DNA from: Alcaligenes ammonioxydans
GTDB lineage: Bacteria; Pseudomonadota; Gammaproteobacteria; Burkholderiales; Burkholderiaceae_B
Length of the DNA stretch: 64,000 bases
Assembly (NCBI RefSeq): GCF_019343455.1
Contig: NZ_CP049362.1
Location: 2,170,001 to 2,234,000 of the forward strand
Reading direction: 5' to 3'
In this document: positions 27,734 to 35,900 of the stretch, one piece after another
Numbering within the stretch: the first letter of the stretch is position 1
How the letters are laid out: each line of letters begins with the position of its first letter
The notes under the pieces: generated by a model
Told to the model about the DNA's origin: nothing
Seen by the model: the letters and a program-made list of their open reading frames with translations, nothing else
Databases searched by the model: none
Made by a program: the position numbers and the translations under genes

Positions 27734-29406
27734 GCTTGCTCCCCTGACTGAAAGAGATGTTCGGACCTGAGGCCACTGGCTGCAAAGCCCAGTTCAGGGC
27801 GATAGCAGTACAAGGTCTGTAACTGGATACGCTGCGCCTCGATGCCGGTAAGCTCCACAATTTCATGAACCAGGCGCCTGCCATCGGGCAAGCGGCTCAG
27901 TTGCACGATAATATGCAAGGCCCGGGCGATATGTTCACGCACCACCTGCAAGGGCAAGTCCAGACCAGCCATCAACACCATGCCTTCCAGACGCGACAAG
28001 GCATCCCGAGGCGTGTTCGCGTGCAAGGTTCCCATTGAGCCTTCATGCCCGGTATTCATGGCTGACAACATGTCGAAGGCCTCCGCTCCACGGCACTCCC
28101 CCACCACGATCCGGTCAGGCCTCATCCGCAAGGCCTGGCGCAGCAAACTTCGTATATCTACCTGTCCCTGACCCTCTGCATTGGCGGGGCGGGCTTCCAG
28201 CGCAACCCAATTGCTATGCTGCAGCTGCAGCTCGGCCGCATCCTCCAGCGTCACCAGGCGCTCACCCTCATCAATACAGGTACTGAGAACATTGAGCAGT
28301 GTGGTCTTACCGGTCCCTGTTCCACCGGACACCAGAATATTGCAACGCCGTTGCACTGCCTGCCGCAGAAATGCGCCCATCTCTGAAGACAGACTACCCA
28401 TCTGCAACAAATCCTCCAGACCGAGGCGGCGCTTGGGAAATTTGCGTATGGTCACGCAGGTTCCCTTGACGGCGATGGGCGACAGGACCGCATGGAAACG
28501 GGACCCATCTGCCAGTCGCCCATCCACGGCCGGAGAACTGATATCCAGGCGTCGTCCCAGCGGCGCCAGAATTCGGTCGATGACGGCGCGCAAGGCTGCA
28601 TCGCTACTGAACACCATGGGATGAGCCTGCAGCCGTCCGGCCTTTTCCACAAACACCCGGTCATAACGATTGACCATAATCTCCGAAACAGCCGGGTCAG
28701 CCAGCAAAGGCTCCAAGGGCCCCAGACCCACCGCCTCCGCGCATACACTGGCCTGCAATCGGGCCTGCTCAGGGGGCGGTAGCGCACATTGCGTCTGAAT
28801 CAGACGGCCCAGACAATCAAACGCCTCCTGTTCAAGCTGCTTGTCCGTTACGCGAGACAGATCGCGACGCTCCAGGTCCAAGGCCGATAACAAAGCCTGG
28901 TGCAAGCGCTGCTGCTCTTGCCTGAACAGCTCGCTGTTTGATAAAAGTGGCGCCCCCTGCCCCTGCACATGTTCAATCTGCTCCTTACCGGATGTCTGAT
29001 CCGCTTTGGACGGAGCAGACACTGATACAGGTATGGAAGCAGCAGTTGCTACGGCCATCGCCGACACCCGCGTTTCTGGCTCAGTCATGGGGGGCGCAGA
29101 GCCAGGTCGTGGTGGCGACCCCAAGCCAGCAATGCGCAGTTTGAACCCCCCGGCAGTGAGCACGTCACCGACACGCAACGGCCCATCGTCGTACACCCTT
29201 TTGCCGTTGAGCTGCACCCCTGTCAAGGAGCCATGATCCTGGATATACACCGCTCCCGCCCGATTCAGCAGGCTGGCATGCTGACGCGCGATACGCCAGG
29301 AGGGCAGGACTACGTCACAGGCCGGGTCGCGGCCTATGAGCGCTGGCAAACGAAGGGTGCAGGAACGAGTTGTCCCCAACTCCGACTCAAGTTCAAGGTT
29401 CAACAC
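27730..29406 (-). CDS. tadA: FHA domain-CpaF/TadA secretion ATPase fusion
   Basis: This 558-aa cytoplasmic protein opens with an FHA domain (residues 1-95: ALIGRDPACDVVLPSWRIARQHASLL, then HGSLTGVQLNG). After a Ser/Pro-rich linker comes a CpaF-type hexameric ATPase with Walker A SGGTGTGKTTLLNVLS, Asp-box VTLEDAAELQLQ, Walker B region RMRPDRIVVGECRG and the His-box TGHEGSMGTLHAN. It powers Flp pilus assembly. FHA domains bind phosphothreonine, so phospho-dependent control is possible. The start is GTG 29406 with GAGG upstream, overlapping the secretin gene by 14 bp. Confidence 0.93.
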   Translation of the reverse strand: MLNLELESELGTTRSCTLRLPALIGRDPACDVVLPSWRIARQHASLLNRAGAVYIQDHGSLTGVQLNGKRVYDDGPLRVGDVLTAGGFKLRIAGLGSPPRPGSAPPMTEPETRVSAMAVATAASIPVSVSAPSKADQTSGKEQIEHVQGQGAPLLSNSELFRQEQQRLHQALLSALDLERRDLSRVTDKQLEQEAFDCLGRLIQTQCALPPPEQARLQASVCAEAVGLGPLEPLLADPAVSEIMVNRYDRVFVEKAGRLQAHPMVFSSDAALRAVIDRILAPLGRRLDISSPAVDGRLADGSRFHAVLSPIAVKGTCVTIRKFPKRRLGLEDLLQMGSLSSEMGAFLRQAVQRRCNILVSGGTGTGKTTLLNVLSTCIDEGERLVTLEDAAELQLQHSNWVALEARPANAEGQGQVDIRSLLRQALRMRPDRIVVGECRGAEAFDMLSAMNTGHEGSMGTLHANTPRDALSRLEGMVLMAGLDLPLQVVREHIARALHIIVQLSRLPDGRRLVHEIVELTGIEAQRIQLQTLYCYRPELGFAASGLRSEHLFQSGEQA

Positions 29407-30763
29407 GAAACACCTCGCTCTGTGGCTCTACCCATTGCGACCATCGACCTTGGCGGCTACCCTCGGACAGGGCACGAACAGGCGTATTCAACCGCGGTGC
29501 ATCAGGGAAGCCCTGCTCCAGCCACTGAGCGGCATTCGCCTGCCGGGCCAGCAAATCAGGATGTTCGGCCGCCACCAAAGTGGGGGTCACAAATACCGCC
29601 AGCTCTGTTTCCTGCCGGGCAAACCGTTCAGAACGAAACAGGGCTCCCAATACCGGCAGACTAGCCAGTCCCGGCAAGCGATCCATATGCATGGACTCTT
29701 CCCGCGATATGAACCCGGCCAAGACCAGTGTTTGACCCGAACGTACGTTGAACTCGGTCGACGCCCGCCGGGTTTTCAAGGATGGCCCGGCAGGCTGGGA
29801 CAGACTGGCATCCACGGAACTGACTTCCACCTCGATCTGTGATCGGACCAGCCCCCCTCGCTCGACGCGCGGAACGATGCGCAGCGATACACCGTAGGGC
29901 TTGAAGCTGGTCCTGCTGTTTCCTTTGTCGTCGGTGGTGGTATAAGGCAGCTCGCCCCCTGCCAGAAATTCGGCCTGTGAACCGCTGCGCGCCAAAAGCT
30001 GCGGTTGGGCCAGCACCAACGCGTGGCCCTCCTGCGCCATGGCCTGGACGCGTGCGGACATCAAGGCCCCGACGCCAAAAAAGGCGGCCCCCTGACTGGC
30101 AGGAAAAGCCAAGGGCAGCACCGCTTCGCCAGGACGATCCAAAAACTGATGCGTCGCTGCGTCCCAGGCACCGCCCATGCTCAAGCCACCTTGGGACTGC
30201 CCCTGCCAGCGTACACCCAATTCGCGCAAACTGTTGCGCGGCACCTCGACCACCTGCACATCAAGCAAAACCATGGGCTCCCAACCATCTTGCTGCGTGA
30301 AATCCAATAATTGGGGATGCTCCTGGCTCAAGGCCTGAATACGCTGCTTGTCCTGATCACTCAGTCCCTCTCCTTCCAGCACCAGCTTGCCGCCTAGTTC
30401 ACTGATGCGAAGCTCTGGAATACGCTCCAACAAACTTCGTAACTCCGCCAAAGTCTGCCTGTGATTTTCGGGTAGCACCTCAATCTGATAAGACTGGCTT
30501 TTTCCTGCCAGAGACCAGACCTGCACTACCGTGCTGCCCGTCTTGCGTGCGAACAGAATCAGCTCACCGGACTCGGTCGTGACCGCATGGACAATATCGC
30601 CATCTCCTACCGCCACCCGCTCAACCTGCGTATCAGGCAGCACCATCAGCTCACCGACTTGCAGCCCCAGATCCCGAGCTGCACTTTGCACGCTGACGAG
30701 CAGCAAGGCGGCAACAAGCATTCCCAACACCAAGCGCCTAGACCCCGATCGATTCATGCTCAT
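29393..30763 (-). CDS. cpaC: CpaC/RcpA-like secretin of the Tad pilus
   Basis: The 456-aa outer-membrane secretin has a signal peptide (VLGMLVAALLLVSVQSAA). An N-terminal BON/pilus-N0-like region follows (LPDTQVERVAVGDGDIVHAV), then the secretin core (VLLDVQVVEVPRNSLRELGVRW, ALVLAQPQLLARSGSQAEFLAGGELP, GVSLRIVPRV) and C-terminal VRSGQTLVLAGFISREES. It would form the pore through which the Flp pilus passes. ATGA overlap with cpaB upstream. Confidence 0.93.
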   Translation of the reverse strand: MSMNRSGSRRLVLGMLVAALLLVSVQSAARDLGLQVGELMVLPDTQVERVAVGDGDIVHAVTTESGELILFARKTGSTVVQVWSLAGKSQSYQIEVLPENHRQTLAELRSLLERIPELRISELGGKLVLEGEGLSDQDKQRIQALSQEHPQLLDFTQQDGWEPMVLLDVQVVEVPRNSLRELGVRWQGQSQGGLSMGGAWDAATHQFLDRPGEAVLPLAFPASQGAAFFGVGALMSARVQAMAQEGHALVLAQPQLLARSGSQAEFLAGGELPYTTTDDKGNSRTSFKPYGVSLRIVPRVERGGLVRSQIEVEVSSVDASLSQPAGPSLKTRRASTEFNVRSGQTLVLAGFISREESMHMDRLPGLASLPVLGALFRSERFARQETELAVFVTPTLVAAEHPDLLARQANAAQWLEQGFPDAPRLNTPVRALSEGSRQGRWSQWVEPQSEVFRVEP

Positions 30764-31641
30764 GGCTGCGGTCCCAATGAAAAGCTGTCAGGCATATCAA
30801 GCCAGCCCAGACGCTCTGCTTCTGCCTGAACCTGCTGCCCTCCCGGCCTGTTGCCATACAGCACCTGCACGGGCGGCCTGGCCACCACACTCTGTCCCAG
30901 CCCCAAAATATCAGCCAGCTCTCCCCGGACTGCCGCCTGATGGGGAGTGTGGTCCTCGGGGTTACGCAACAAAGCACTGATACGCCCATGCTGCCTGGCC
31001 GCCAGCAACTTCAAGGCATCGTCGGGGCCAACATCCAGCGTCAAGGTGTTGAAGACATCCTTATCCGTGCGCATCGTTGCAGAAGCCTCACCCGACTTTT
31101 GCCCAGTCGCCAGAACCAGTACCGACTGCAGCAAAGGAGCCGTCACCCGCCTTTGTCTGTCCTCGAAACTGACATAGATATCAATCAAGTCTCCTGGCCG
31201 GATCAGGCCCGACACCGAGCTGATCGCATCGACCGGCACCGTCAAGGCACGCCTGCCGGATAAGAGCTGCTGAGAGAAAGGGCCGCTGGCCTCCTGCACA
31301 TGCGCATTGCTAATCAGATCACCTGCCCGTAATGGCTGGCTGAGTACCCGTCCCAACAAGTTCTCAAACTGTGCTGCGTCCCAGCTATCGCTGGGCACCA
31401 AGTCGGCAGGAAAGGCTCGCGCCGCCAGATGCTCCGCTTGCAGCACCGTTCCCGCAGGCAGGCTGGAGGCCGCTACCACCCTGTCCAGATGGGCACGCTG
31501 CGCAGCCTGTCGCAAAGCCTGCTCCTGCCGCTCCAGGTAACGGCTGCTGGCCCCCGCCGCCATCAGGCCAGCCAATAAAGCCAGGAGGCCAAAGCCGACG
31601 CTGGGATGACGGCATAGCCAAAGAAATTTTGCCCGAATCAT
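30760..31641 (-). CDS. cpaB: CpaB/RcpC-like Flp pilus assembly protein
   Basis: This 293-aa protein has one N-terminal membrane helix (VGFGLLALLAGLMAAGASSRYL). An SAF domain follows (DRVVAASSLPAGTVLQAEHLAARAFPADLVP), then the RcpC domain (GRRALTVPVDAISSVSGLIRPGDLIDIYVSF). It is periplasmic and probably assists the secretin, perhaps through cell-wall contact as suggested for SAF domains. The start ATG overlaps the preceding stop and the end overlaps the secretin start, so all three are co-translated. Confidence 0.92.
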   Translation of the reverse strand: MIRAKFLWLCRHPSVGFGLLALLAGLMAAGASSRYLERQEQALRQAAQRAHLDRVVAASSLPAGTVLQAEHLAARAFPADLVPSDSWDAAQFENLLGRVLSQPLRAGDLISNAHVQEASGPFSQQLLSGRRALTVPVDAISSVSGLIRPGDLIDIYVSFEDRQRRVTAPLLQSVLVLATGQKSGEASATMRTDKDVFNTLTLDVGPDDALKLLAARQHGRISALLRNPEDHTPHQAAVRGELADILGLGQSVVARPPVQVLYGNRPGGQQVQAEAERLGWLDMPDSFSLGPQP

Positions 31642-32264
31642 GACGCCTCCTTCTCACAGGCACGGCAGATCACGAGCAAATAGGCTTGCTGCTCGTGTTC
31701 CAGTTCCATTACATCTAGTTCGGCGGGACCTCTTCGCCAGTAACGTCCATCCGTTTCCGCACCCCACTTGTTGCGGCGCAACTCCGCTTGCCAGCCTGGC
31801 TCAGCCAGCAGCAGCCAGCTTTGCGCCTCTCCCGGTTGTTCGTGTTGCCACAAAACGGTGCCAGCTACGGGTGCTACTGCCTGAATATATGAGGGAACAA
31901 CCGTCTGAGCCGGCTCGGAAACACTTAACAAGCCTGACAGAGTGGGTGCCGCTATATCGTCCACCCACAGCACACAGTTTCTGCCATCACGAGCGCGCAG
32001 AATGACCCACTGCGCTTGCAGGCGGATTGCGCCATAGTGGCTACCGCAGAACGGCTCAAGACTGTCTGACAAGACGTGTGCCTCCAGATCGGCTGTCAGT
32101 CCCCAGCTCTGTATGGGCCCAAGTGCGGTCTGCGTGATCTGCCCTTGATCCCAATGAATCCTTGCATCCGGAACAGGGCCAGACACGGTCTGTGTTTTGA
32201 CAGGCAGGGGGCTCAGCGTCCACAAAAGTAATAAAAACAAGGCATATACCCGTCTCATGCTCAC
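31638..32264 (-). CDS. Unknown exported protein within the Tad operon
   Basis: I do not recognise this 208-aa protein. It has a signal peptide (ALFLLLLWTLSPLPVKTQ) and a mature part of mixed beta-like character. Cysteines occur at two internal points (LEPFCGSHYG, RDGRNCVLW) and a pair near the C-terminus (VICRACEKEAS). It overlaps the TadE-like stop (GTGA at 32264; ATG 32258 is another start) and the cpaB start (ATGA), so it is embedded in the operon. A periplasmic accessory role in the pilus is inferred from position only. Confidence 0.7.
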   Translation of the reverse strand: MSMRRVYALFLLLLWTLSPLPVKTQTVSGPVPDARIHWDQGQITQTALGPIQSWGLTADLEAHVLSDSLEPFCGSHYGAIRLQAQWVILRARDGRNCVLWVDDIAAPTLSGLLSVSEPAQTVVPSYIQAVAPVAGTVLWQHEQPGEAQSWLLLAEPGWQAELRRNKWGAETDGRYWRRGPAELDVMELEHEQQAYLLVICRACEKEAS

Positions 32265-32857
32265 TCCCTGCCTCGGTGATCGGGTGAAAAATCCTGCCAG
32301 GGTCCCAACCAGTCCAGGTCAACGTCTGCCCGCCCCCACGCGGCATCCAAGGGACCCGCAACCCGTATTGTGTCCTGCGCCGCTCGCCTGCTAGATTCCA
32401 TCGCCTGTGCCCAGGCCGTTCTGCTGCTTTCAAGCCGCCGTCGCGCTTCTTGTGTGGAGGCCGCCTGCCCCGCAGCAGCCCACAAGTGAGACTGCCGTTG
32501 GAGTTGTGTTAGGCGGGTCAAGGAACGCAGCCACTGTGGCCACGGAAGGGAAAATCGTGACTCCACCGCCCAGAAACCATCTGACAGGCTCAAAAGCTCC
32601 TGCTGCAAAGACGGCGCGGGCGATGTAGGGAGCTCCAGAAAACCGGCAGTCACCGTGCTGGGACTCGGAGAAGAGCTCAGAGAAACCGGCGCTCCTTGGG
32701 CGTCATGCAGGAACAGGCTCAGATGCGTGGCTTGCTGCATCTGCTGCAAGCGGTACTGTTGCTGCATCAGCCAACGCCCTGCCATCACCATCAGGGCCAG
32801 CACCATGCCCAGCAAGCAGGCCTCCAGTAACGCCATCCCTTGTTGCCGCTCGCTCAT
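32261..32857 (-). CDS. tadE: TadE-like pseudopilin
   Basis: This 198-aa protein has a type IVb prepilin-like N-terminus: MSERQQG, then MALLEACLLGMVLALMVMAGRWLM. A glycine precedes the predicted cleavage site, Glu is at position +5 and a hydrophobic helix follows. The rest is Ser/Gln/Arg-rich with helical heptad-like stretches (around residues 105-155). The assignment to TadE/TadF rests on this N-terminus and on position; sequence identity with known TadE cannot be judged. ATGA overlaps at both ends. Confidence 0.65.
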   Translation of the reverse strand: MSERQQGMALLEACLLGMVLALMVMAGRWLMQQQYRLQQMQQATHLSLFLHDAQGAPVSLSSSPSPSTVTAGFLELPTSPAPSLQQELLSLSDGFWAVESRFSLPWPQWLRSLTRLTQLQRQSHLWAAAGQAASTQEARRRLESSRTAWAQAMESSRRAAQDTIRVAGPLDAAWGRADVDLDWLGPWQDFSPDHRGRE

Positions 32858-34116
32858 GATCGCCGCCTCCCTGCGTCCTTTAGTCGCGCCTGCCAGAAAG
32901 GCATAAACAGGCTGGGCTTTGGGCCTGCCCCAGCATCTGTGCTACCCGGAGGCAAAGAGAAAAAAGACTGGGCGGCTGCCCGGGTATAAATGGTCTGCCC
33001 CAGATGACCACGAGCCTGCAAGGTCAATACCAGATCTGGCCCCTCATTCCGTCTGGAATCAGCCAGCGCATACCCCTTTACCCACGGACGTTGACTCCAG
33101 GGGCGGGCATCGCGCCGCGCCCAGGACTGCGTCACGGTATTGCTCTTAGCCGACAACAAGGAACTGTTACCCTGCTCCAGCGCCCACTTCCAAAAACTTT
33201 GTCCTGAAAAGTCCTGCGGCGCATCAATCCCGGACGCACCCGCTGGCGTCTGTAAGGCCCATGCCATGGCATATTCGCGAAAGTAACAGCCTATCCAACG
33301 ATTGGAGCGCACCATATGCATGGACTGCGTATCGTTGGAATGCCAACGGCCCAGATGATCAAGCGCGGTGCGGCCAGCGCGACGCAATCGATGCTGCCAC
33401 AAAGGACAACGCCGATCGACGCCAGGGTAGGAGCGGGCCTCGTAATCACGCGGAGCCAGAAAGCCGTACAAGGAGATCAGATGCCTCAGACCGCTATCCC
33501 ATTGTCCTTGCCCTGACTGCAGCAGGAGGAACTGAGGCCAATCGTCCTGTTCGGTGTGCCAACGAATCACCTGCTCCGGCCAATCTGGCAGGCTGCCGTC
33601 CAGAGTGGCTTGAATAATGGCTTGTCGTCGTTGTGGCAAGCCCTGCACCAACTGTTCCTGAGCTTGCGCCAACACCTCATAAATCACATGTTGATGTGCT
33701 TGAAAAGCCTGCTGCAAAGCGTCCTGATTATCTCCGGCCGAACGTGCCCGGGTGTACGCCAGGCCATGCGCAGAACCAAACATCATCGCGACCAAGTGTG
33801 CAGGCGGATTGGCCCGACGCACCTGTCCGGACTGTGTTTGTGCTGCCCTGTCCCAGGTTGCCAGCGTCAGCAGGTGCCCGAGGGCAAGCTGATGTCCCAA
33901 CTGCGCCCGATTGATATAGGCCAGTAGATTCAAGGTGCGCGCCTGTTCGGTTGCCGCCCCATAGGCCGCCGCGTCCAGCACCAGGGACAAGCGTCCTTGT
34001 TGCTCCGCGATCTGGTTAACATGAAAGTAGCCGCCCCATGCAACAGAAAGGAGCGCCAGCGCGATCAGGCCCCAGGCCAGTGCCGCACCTTGTTGCGGAT
34101 GGATGGAGCGTCTCAT
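32854..34116 (-). CDS. tadG: TadG-like pilus assembly protein
   Basis: This 420-aa protein begins HPQQGAALAWGLIALALLSVAWGGYFHVNQ, a membrane helix of the Tad/TadG-N type (QQGA-A entry). A long extracytoplasmic region follows, rich in Gln and aromatic residues, with LSLVLDAAAYGAATEQARTLNLLAYINRAQ just after the helix, typical of Tad-domain proteins that lack the VWA domain. ATG 34116 overlaps the flp stop (ATGA). The longer open frame upstream only shadows flp in another frame. Confidence 0.7.
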   Translation of the reverse strand: MRRSIHPQQGAALAWGLIALALLSVAWGGYFHVNQIAEQQGRLSLVLDAAAYGAATEQARTLNLLAYINRAQLGHQLALGHLLTLATWDRAAQTQSGQVRRANPPAHLVAMMFGSAHGLAYTRARSAGDNQDALQQAFQAHQHVIYEVLAQAQEQLVQGLPQRRQAIIQATLDGSLPDWPEQVIRWHTEQDDWPQFLLLQSGQGQWDSGLRHLISLYGFLAPRDYEARSYPGVDRRCPLWQHRLRRAGRTALDHLGRWHSNDTQSMHMVRSNRWIGCYFREYAMAWALQTPAGASGIDAPQDFSGQSFWKWALEQGNSSLLSAKSNTVTQSWARRDARPWSQRPWVKGYALADSRRNEGPDLVLTLQARGHLGQTIYTRAAAQSFFSLPPGSTDAGAGPKPSLFMPFWQARLKDAGRRRS

Positions 34117-34370
34117 TGCGCGTTGCCTGTAAAGGATTTCAGGCTCTTGGCAGCGCCTTGAGCGGCCGCCGCTGATGCAGCAGATTGCGCTTGTTGAGTC
34201 TGCTCGGAGCCGTCCTCGCCGGCCAGCTCCTTGGCCATGGCTGCGGTCTGGTTGCGAATGACCTGACCAAATGACTGATAAACGGCGATGGCTGCCACGG
34301 CAACCAAAGCCACAATAATCAGGTACTCGACCATGCCCTGCCCGCGCTGTCGTCTGGTGAACTGTCTCAT
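34113..34370 (-). CDS. flp: Flp-type IVb major pilin with extended tail
   Basis: This 85-aa prepilin: leader MRQFTRRQRG, cleavage before QGMVEYLIIV with Glu at +5 and the adjacent Tyr diagnostic of Flp pilins, then a helix AVAAIAVYQSFG. The C-terminal 35 residues are Gln/Ala/Ser rich, making the mature protein about 75 aa, longer than classical Flp (about 50). It is the first gene of the operon, preceded by GGGAG. The prepilin peptidase that would cleave it (TadV) is not in the window. Confidence 0.85.
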   Translation of the reverse strand: MRQFTRRQRGQGMVEYLIIVALVAVAAIAVYQSFGQVIRNQTAAMAKELAGEDGSEQTQQAQSAASAAAAQGAAKSLKSFTGNAQ

Positions 34371-34598
34371 TGGAATCTCCCAAAAGTCAGTTCACAGTCT
34401 GCCTGCCGTCAGGGGGCCGTACTATTCGGAAAAGCCGAGCGGGACGGCTTTGTCTCGCCAGCCTCTATACGCCAGCAGCCCGCAAGACCTCGTTATTCGT
34501 GTCAGCATCCGATCACTCAGCACGTTTCCTTTGCTCCTGCTCGTCTGCTGCTTCTTCGTCAGACGGGAAAGACAAGGGGCCCCAGGGCTGACAGTCAT

Positions 34599-34626
34599 AA
34601 AAAAACCCGCCTGATGGCGGGTTTTT
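34599..34626 (-). terminator. Intrinsic terminator after the FAH-family gene
   Basis: CCCGCC (34606-34611) and GGCGGG (34616-34621) with loop TGAT are flanked by A- and T-runs on both sides, so the element can act in both directions. It lies 17 bp after the FAH stop and isolates it from flp. The remaining 34371-34598 is the flp upstream region, with no gene and no promoter that I could assign with confidence. Confidence 0.85.
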
Positions 34627-34643
34627 CTTCAAACTCATATAGA

Positions 34644-35339
34644 TCAGACCAGACGAACGTCTATGCTGCCCAGACCCTCGATCACCCCGTGCATCACATC
34701 ACCACGTTCCACCGAGCCGACACCGGCCGGGGTTCCCGTGAAAATGATATCACCCGGGAACAGCTCGAACAGACCTGACAGATAAGCGATGGACTCAGCG
34801 ACACTCCAGATCAGCTGATTCAAATCGCCAGTCTGGCGTCGCTCACCGTTGACGTCCAAGGTAATGGCCCCTTGGGATAGATCGCCAATACGGCTACGAG
34901 GCACCAGCGGGCCCGTCGGTGCGGAGTGGTCAAAGGCTTTGCCCACTTCCCAGGGACGACCGGCTTTTTTGGCTTGCGTCTGCAAATCCCGACGGGTCAT
35001 GTCCAGACCCACCGCGTATCCCCACACACATTCAGCAGCCTGCTCCACCGTCAGATCACGCCCGCCCTTGGACAAAGCCACGACGAGCTCGATCTCGTGA
35101 TGCAGATCCTGGGTGCGGGAAGGATAAGGCATGTCGCAGACTTGGCCGGGCAGCACATTCAAGATGGAGTCGGCCGGTTTGCAGAAGAAGAAAGGATCTT
35201 CGCGCCCGGTAAAACCCATTTCCTGTGCATGCTCGACATAATTGCGGCCGACGCAATAAATGCGGCGTACAGGAAAAACCTGCTCACTGTCCTGTACGTT
35301 CAGCGCCGCAACCGCTGGCGTGGGGATGACGGTACTCAT
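34644..35339 (-). CDS. Fumarylacetoacetate hydrolase (FAH) family protein
   Basis: This 231-aa cytoplasmic enzyme of the FAHD1/2-hydroxyhepta-2,4-diene-1,7-dioate isomerase type has [29 protein letters not shown], the metal-binding [11 protein letters not shown] (paired Glu residues) and [13 protein letters not shown]. Likely activities are hydrolysis or decarboxylation of acylpyruvates/oxaloacetate; substrate not determinable. It overlaps the ppa stop by 4 nt (ATGA) and is the last gene before a terminator. Confidence 0.9.
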   Translation of the reverse strand: MSTVIPTPAVAALNVQDSEQVFPVRRIYCVGRNYVEHAQEMGFTGREDPFFFCKPADSILNVLPGQVCDMPYPSRTQDLHHEIELVVALSKGGRDLTVEQAAECVWGYAVGLDMTRRDLQTQAKKAGRPWEVGKAFDHSAPTGPLVPRSRIGDLSQGAITLDVNGERRQTGDLNQLIWSVAESIAYLSGLFELFPGDIIFTGTPAGVGSVERGDVMHGVIEGLGSIDVRLV

Positions 35340-35872
35340 TTTGCCTGGCCGTCAGCAAAACGCTTGGCGCCGTCTACCAGTTCTTTCTTGGCAGCTTCGA
35401 TGCCGTCCCAGCCCTTGACCTTGACCCATTTGCCTTTTTCGATGTCTTTGTAGTGCTCGAAAAAGTGCTTGATGCGCTCCAGCTCCTCAGGCTGCAGATC
35501 TTCAGGCGACTTCACGTTGCGGTACAGGGGGTACAGCTTGTCGGTTGGCACAGCCAGTAGTTTGGCATCACCACCGCCTTCATCATCCATGTGCAGCACG
35601 CCGATAGGGCGGCATGGAATAACCGCACCGATCTGGATGGGGAAAGGAGCAATCACCAGCACGTCAACCGGGTCGCCATCATCCGAAATGGTCTGCGGAA
35701 CGTAACCATAATTGCAGGGGTAGTGCATGGCGGTCAGCATGAAGCGATCCACAAACACCACGCCGTTTTCGTCAACTTCGTATTTGACGGGGTCCGAGTT
35801 CATGGGAATTTCGATGACTACGTTGATCTCGTCGGGCAGTTTTTTGCCAGCTGGTACGTGGGCGAGGCTCAT
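35336..35872 (-). CDS. ppa: Inorganic pyrophosphatase, family I
   Basis: This 178-aa soluble enzyme hydrolyses pyrophosphate. [41 protein letters not shown] (metal-binding DGDPVDVL) and [24 protein letters not shown] match E. coli-type PPases, as does the length. It lies 28 bp after hemY and overlaps the FAH gene, so it is probably co-transcribed with the hem cluster. Confidence 0.97.
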   Translation of the reverse strand: MSLAHVPAGKKLPDEINVVIEIPMNSDPVKYEVDENGVVFVDRFMLTAMHYPCNYGYVPQTISDDGDPVDVLVIAPFPIQIGAVIPCRPIGVLHMDDEGGGDAKLLAVPTDKLYPLYRNVKSPEDLQPEELERIKHFFEHYKDIEKGKWVKVKGWDGIEAAKKELVDGAKRFADGQAK

Positions 35873-35900
35873 TCGTGCAAACCTTTAAAAATAAAAGAAA

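Noticed and set aside
32854..34383. Longer version of the TadG-like frame starting upstream of 34116
   Set aside because: The extra 89 codons lie over flp in another frame; the ATG at 34116 gives the ATGA overlap and a proper membrane-helix start.
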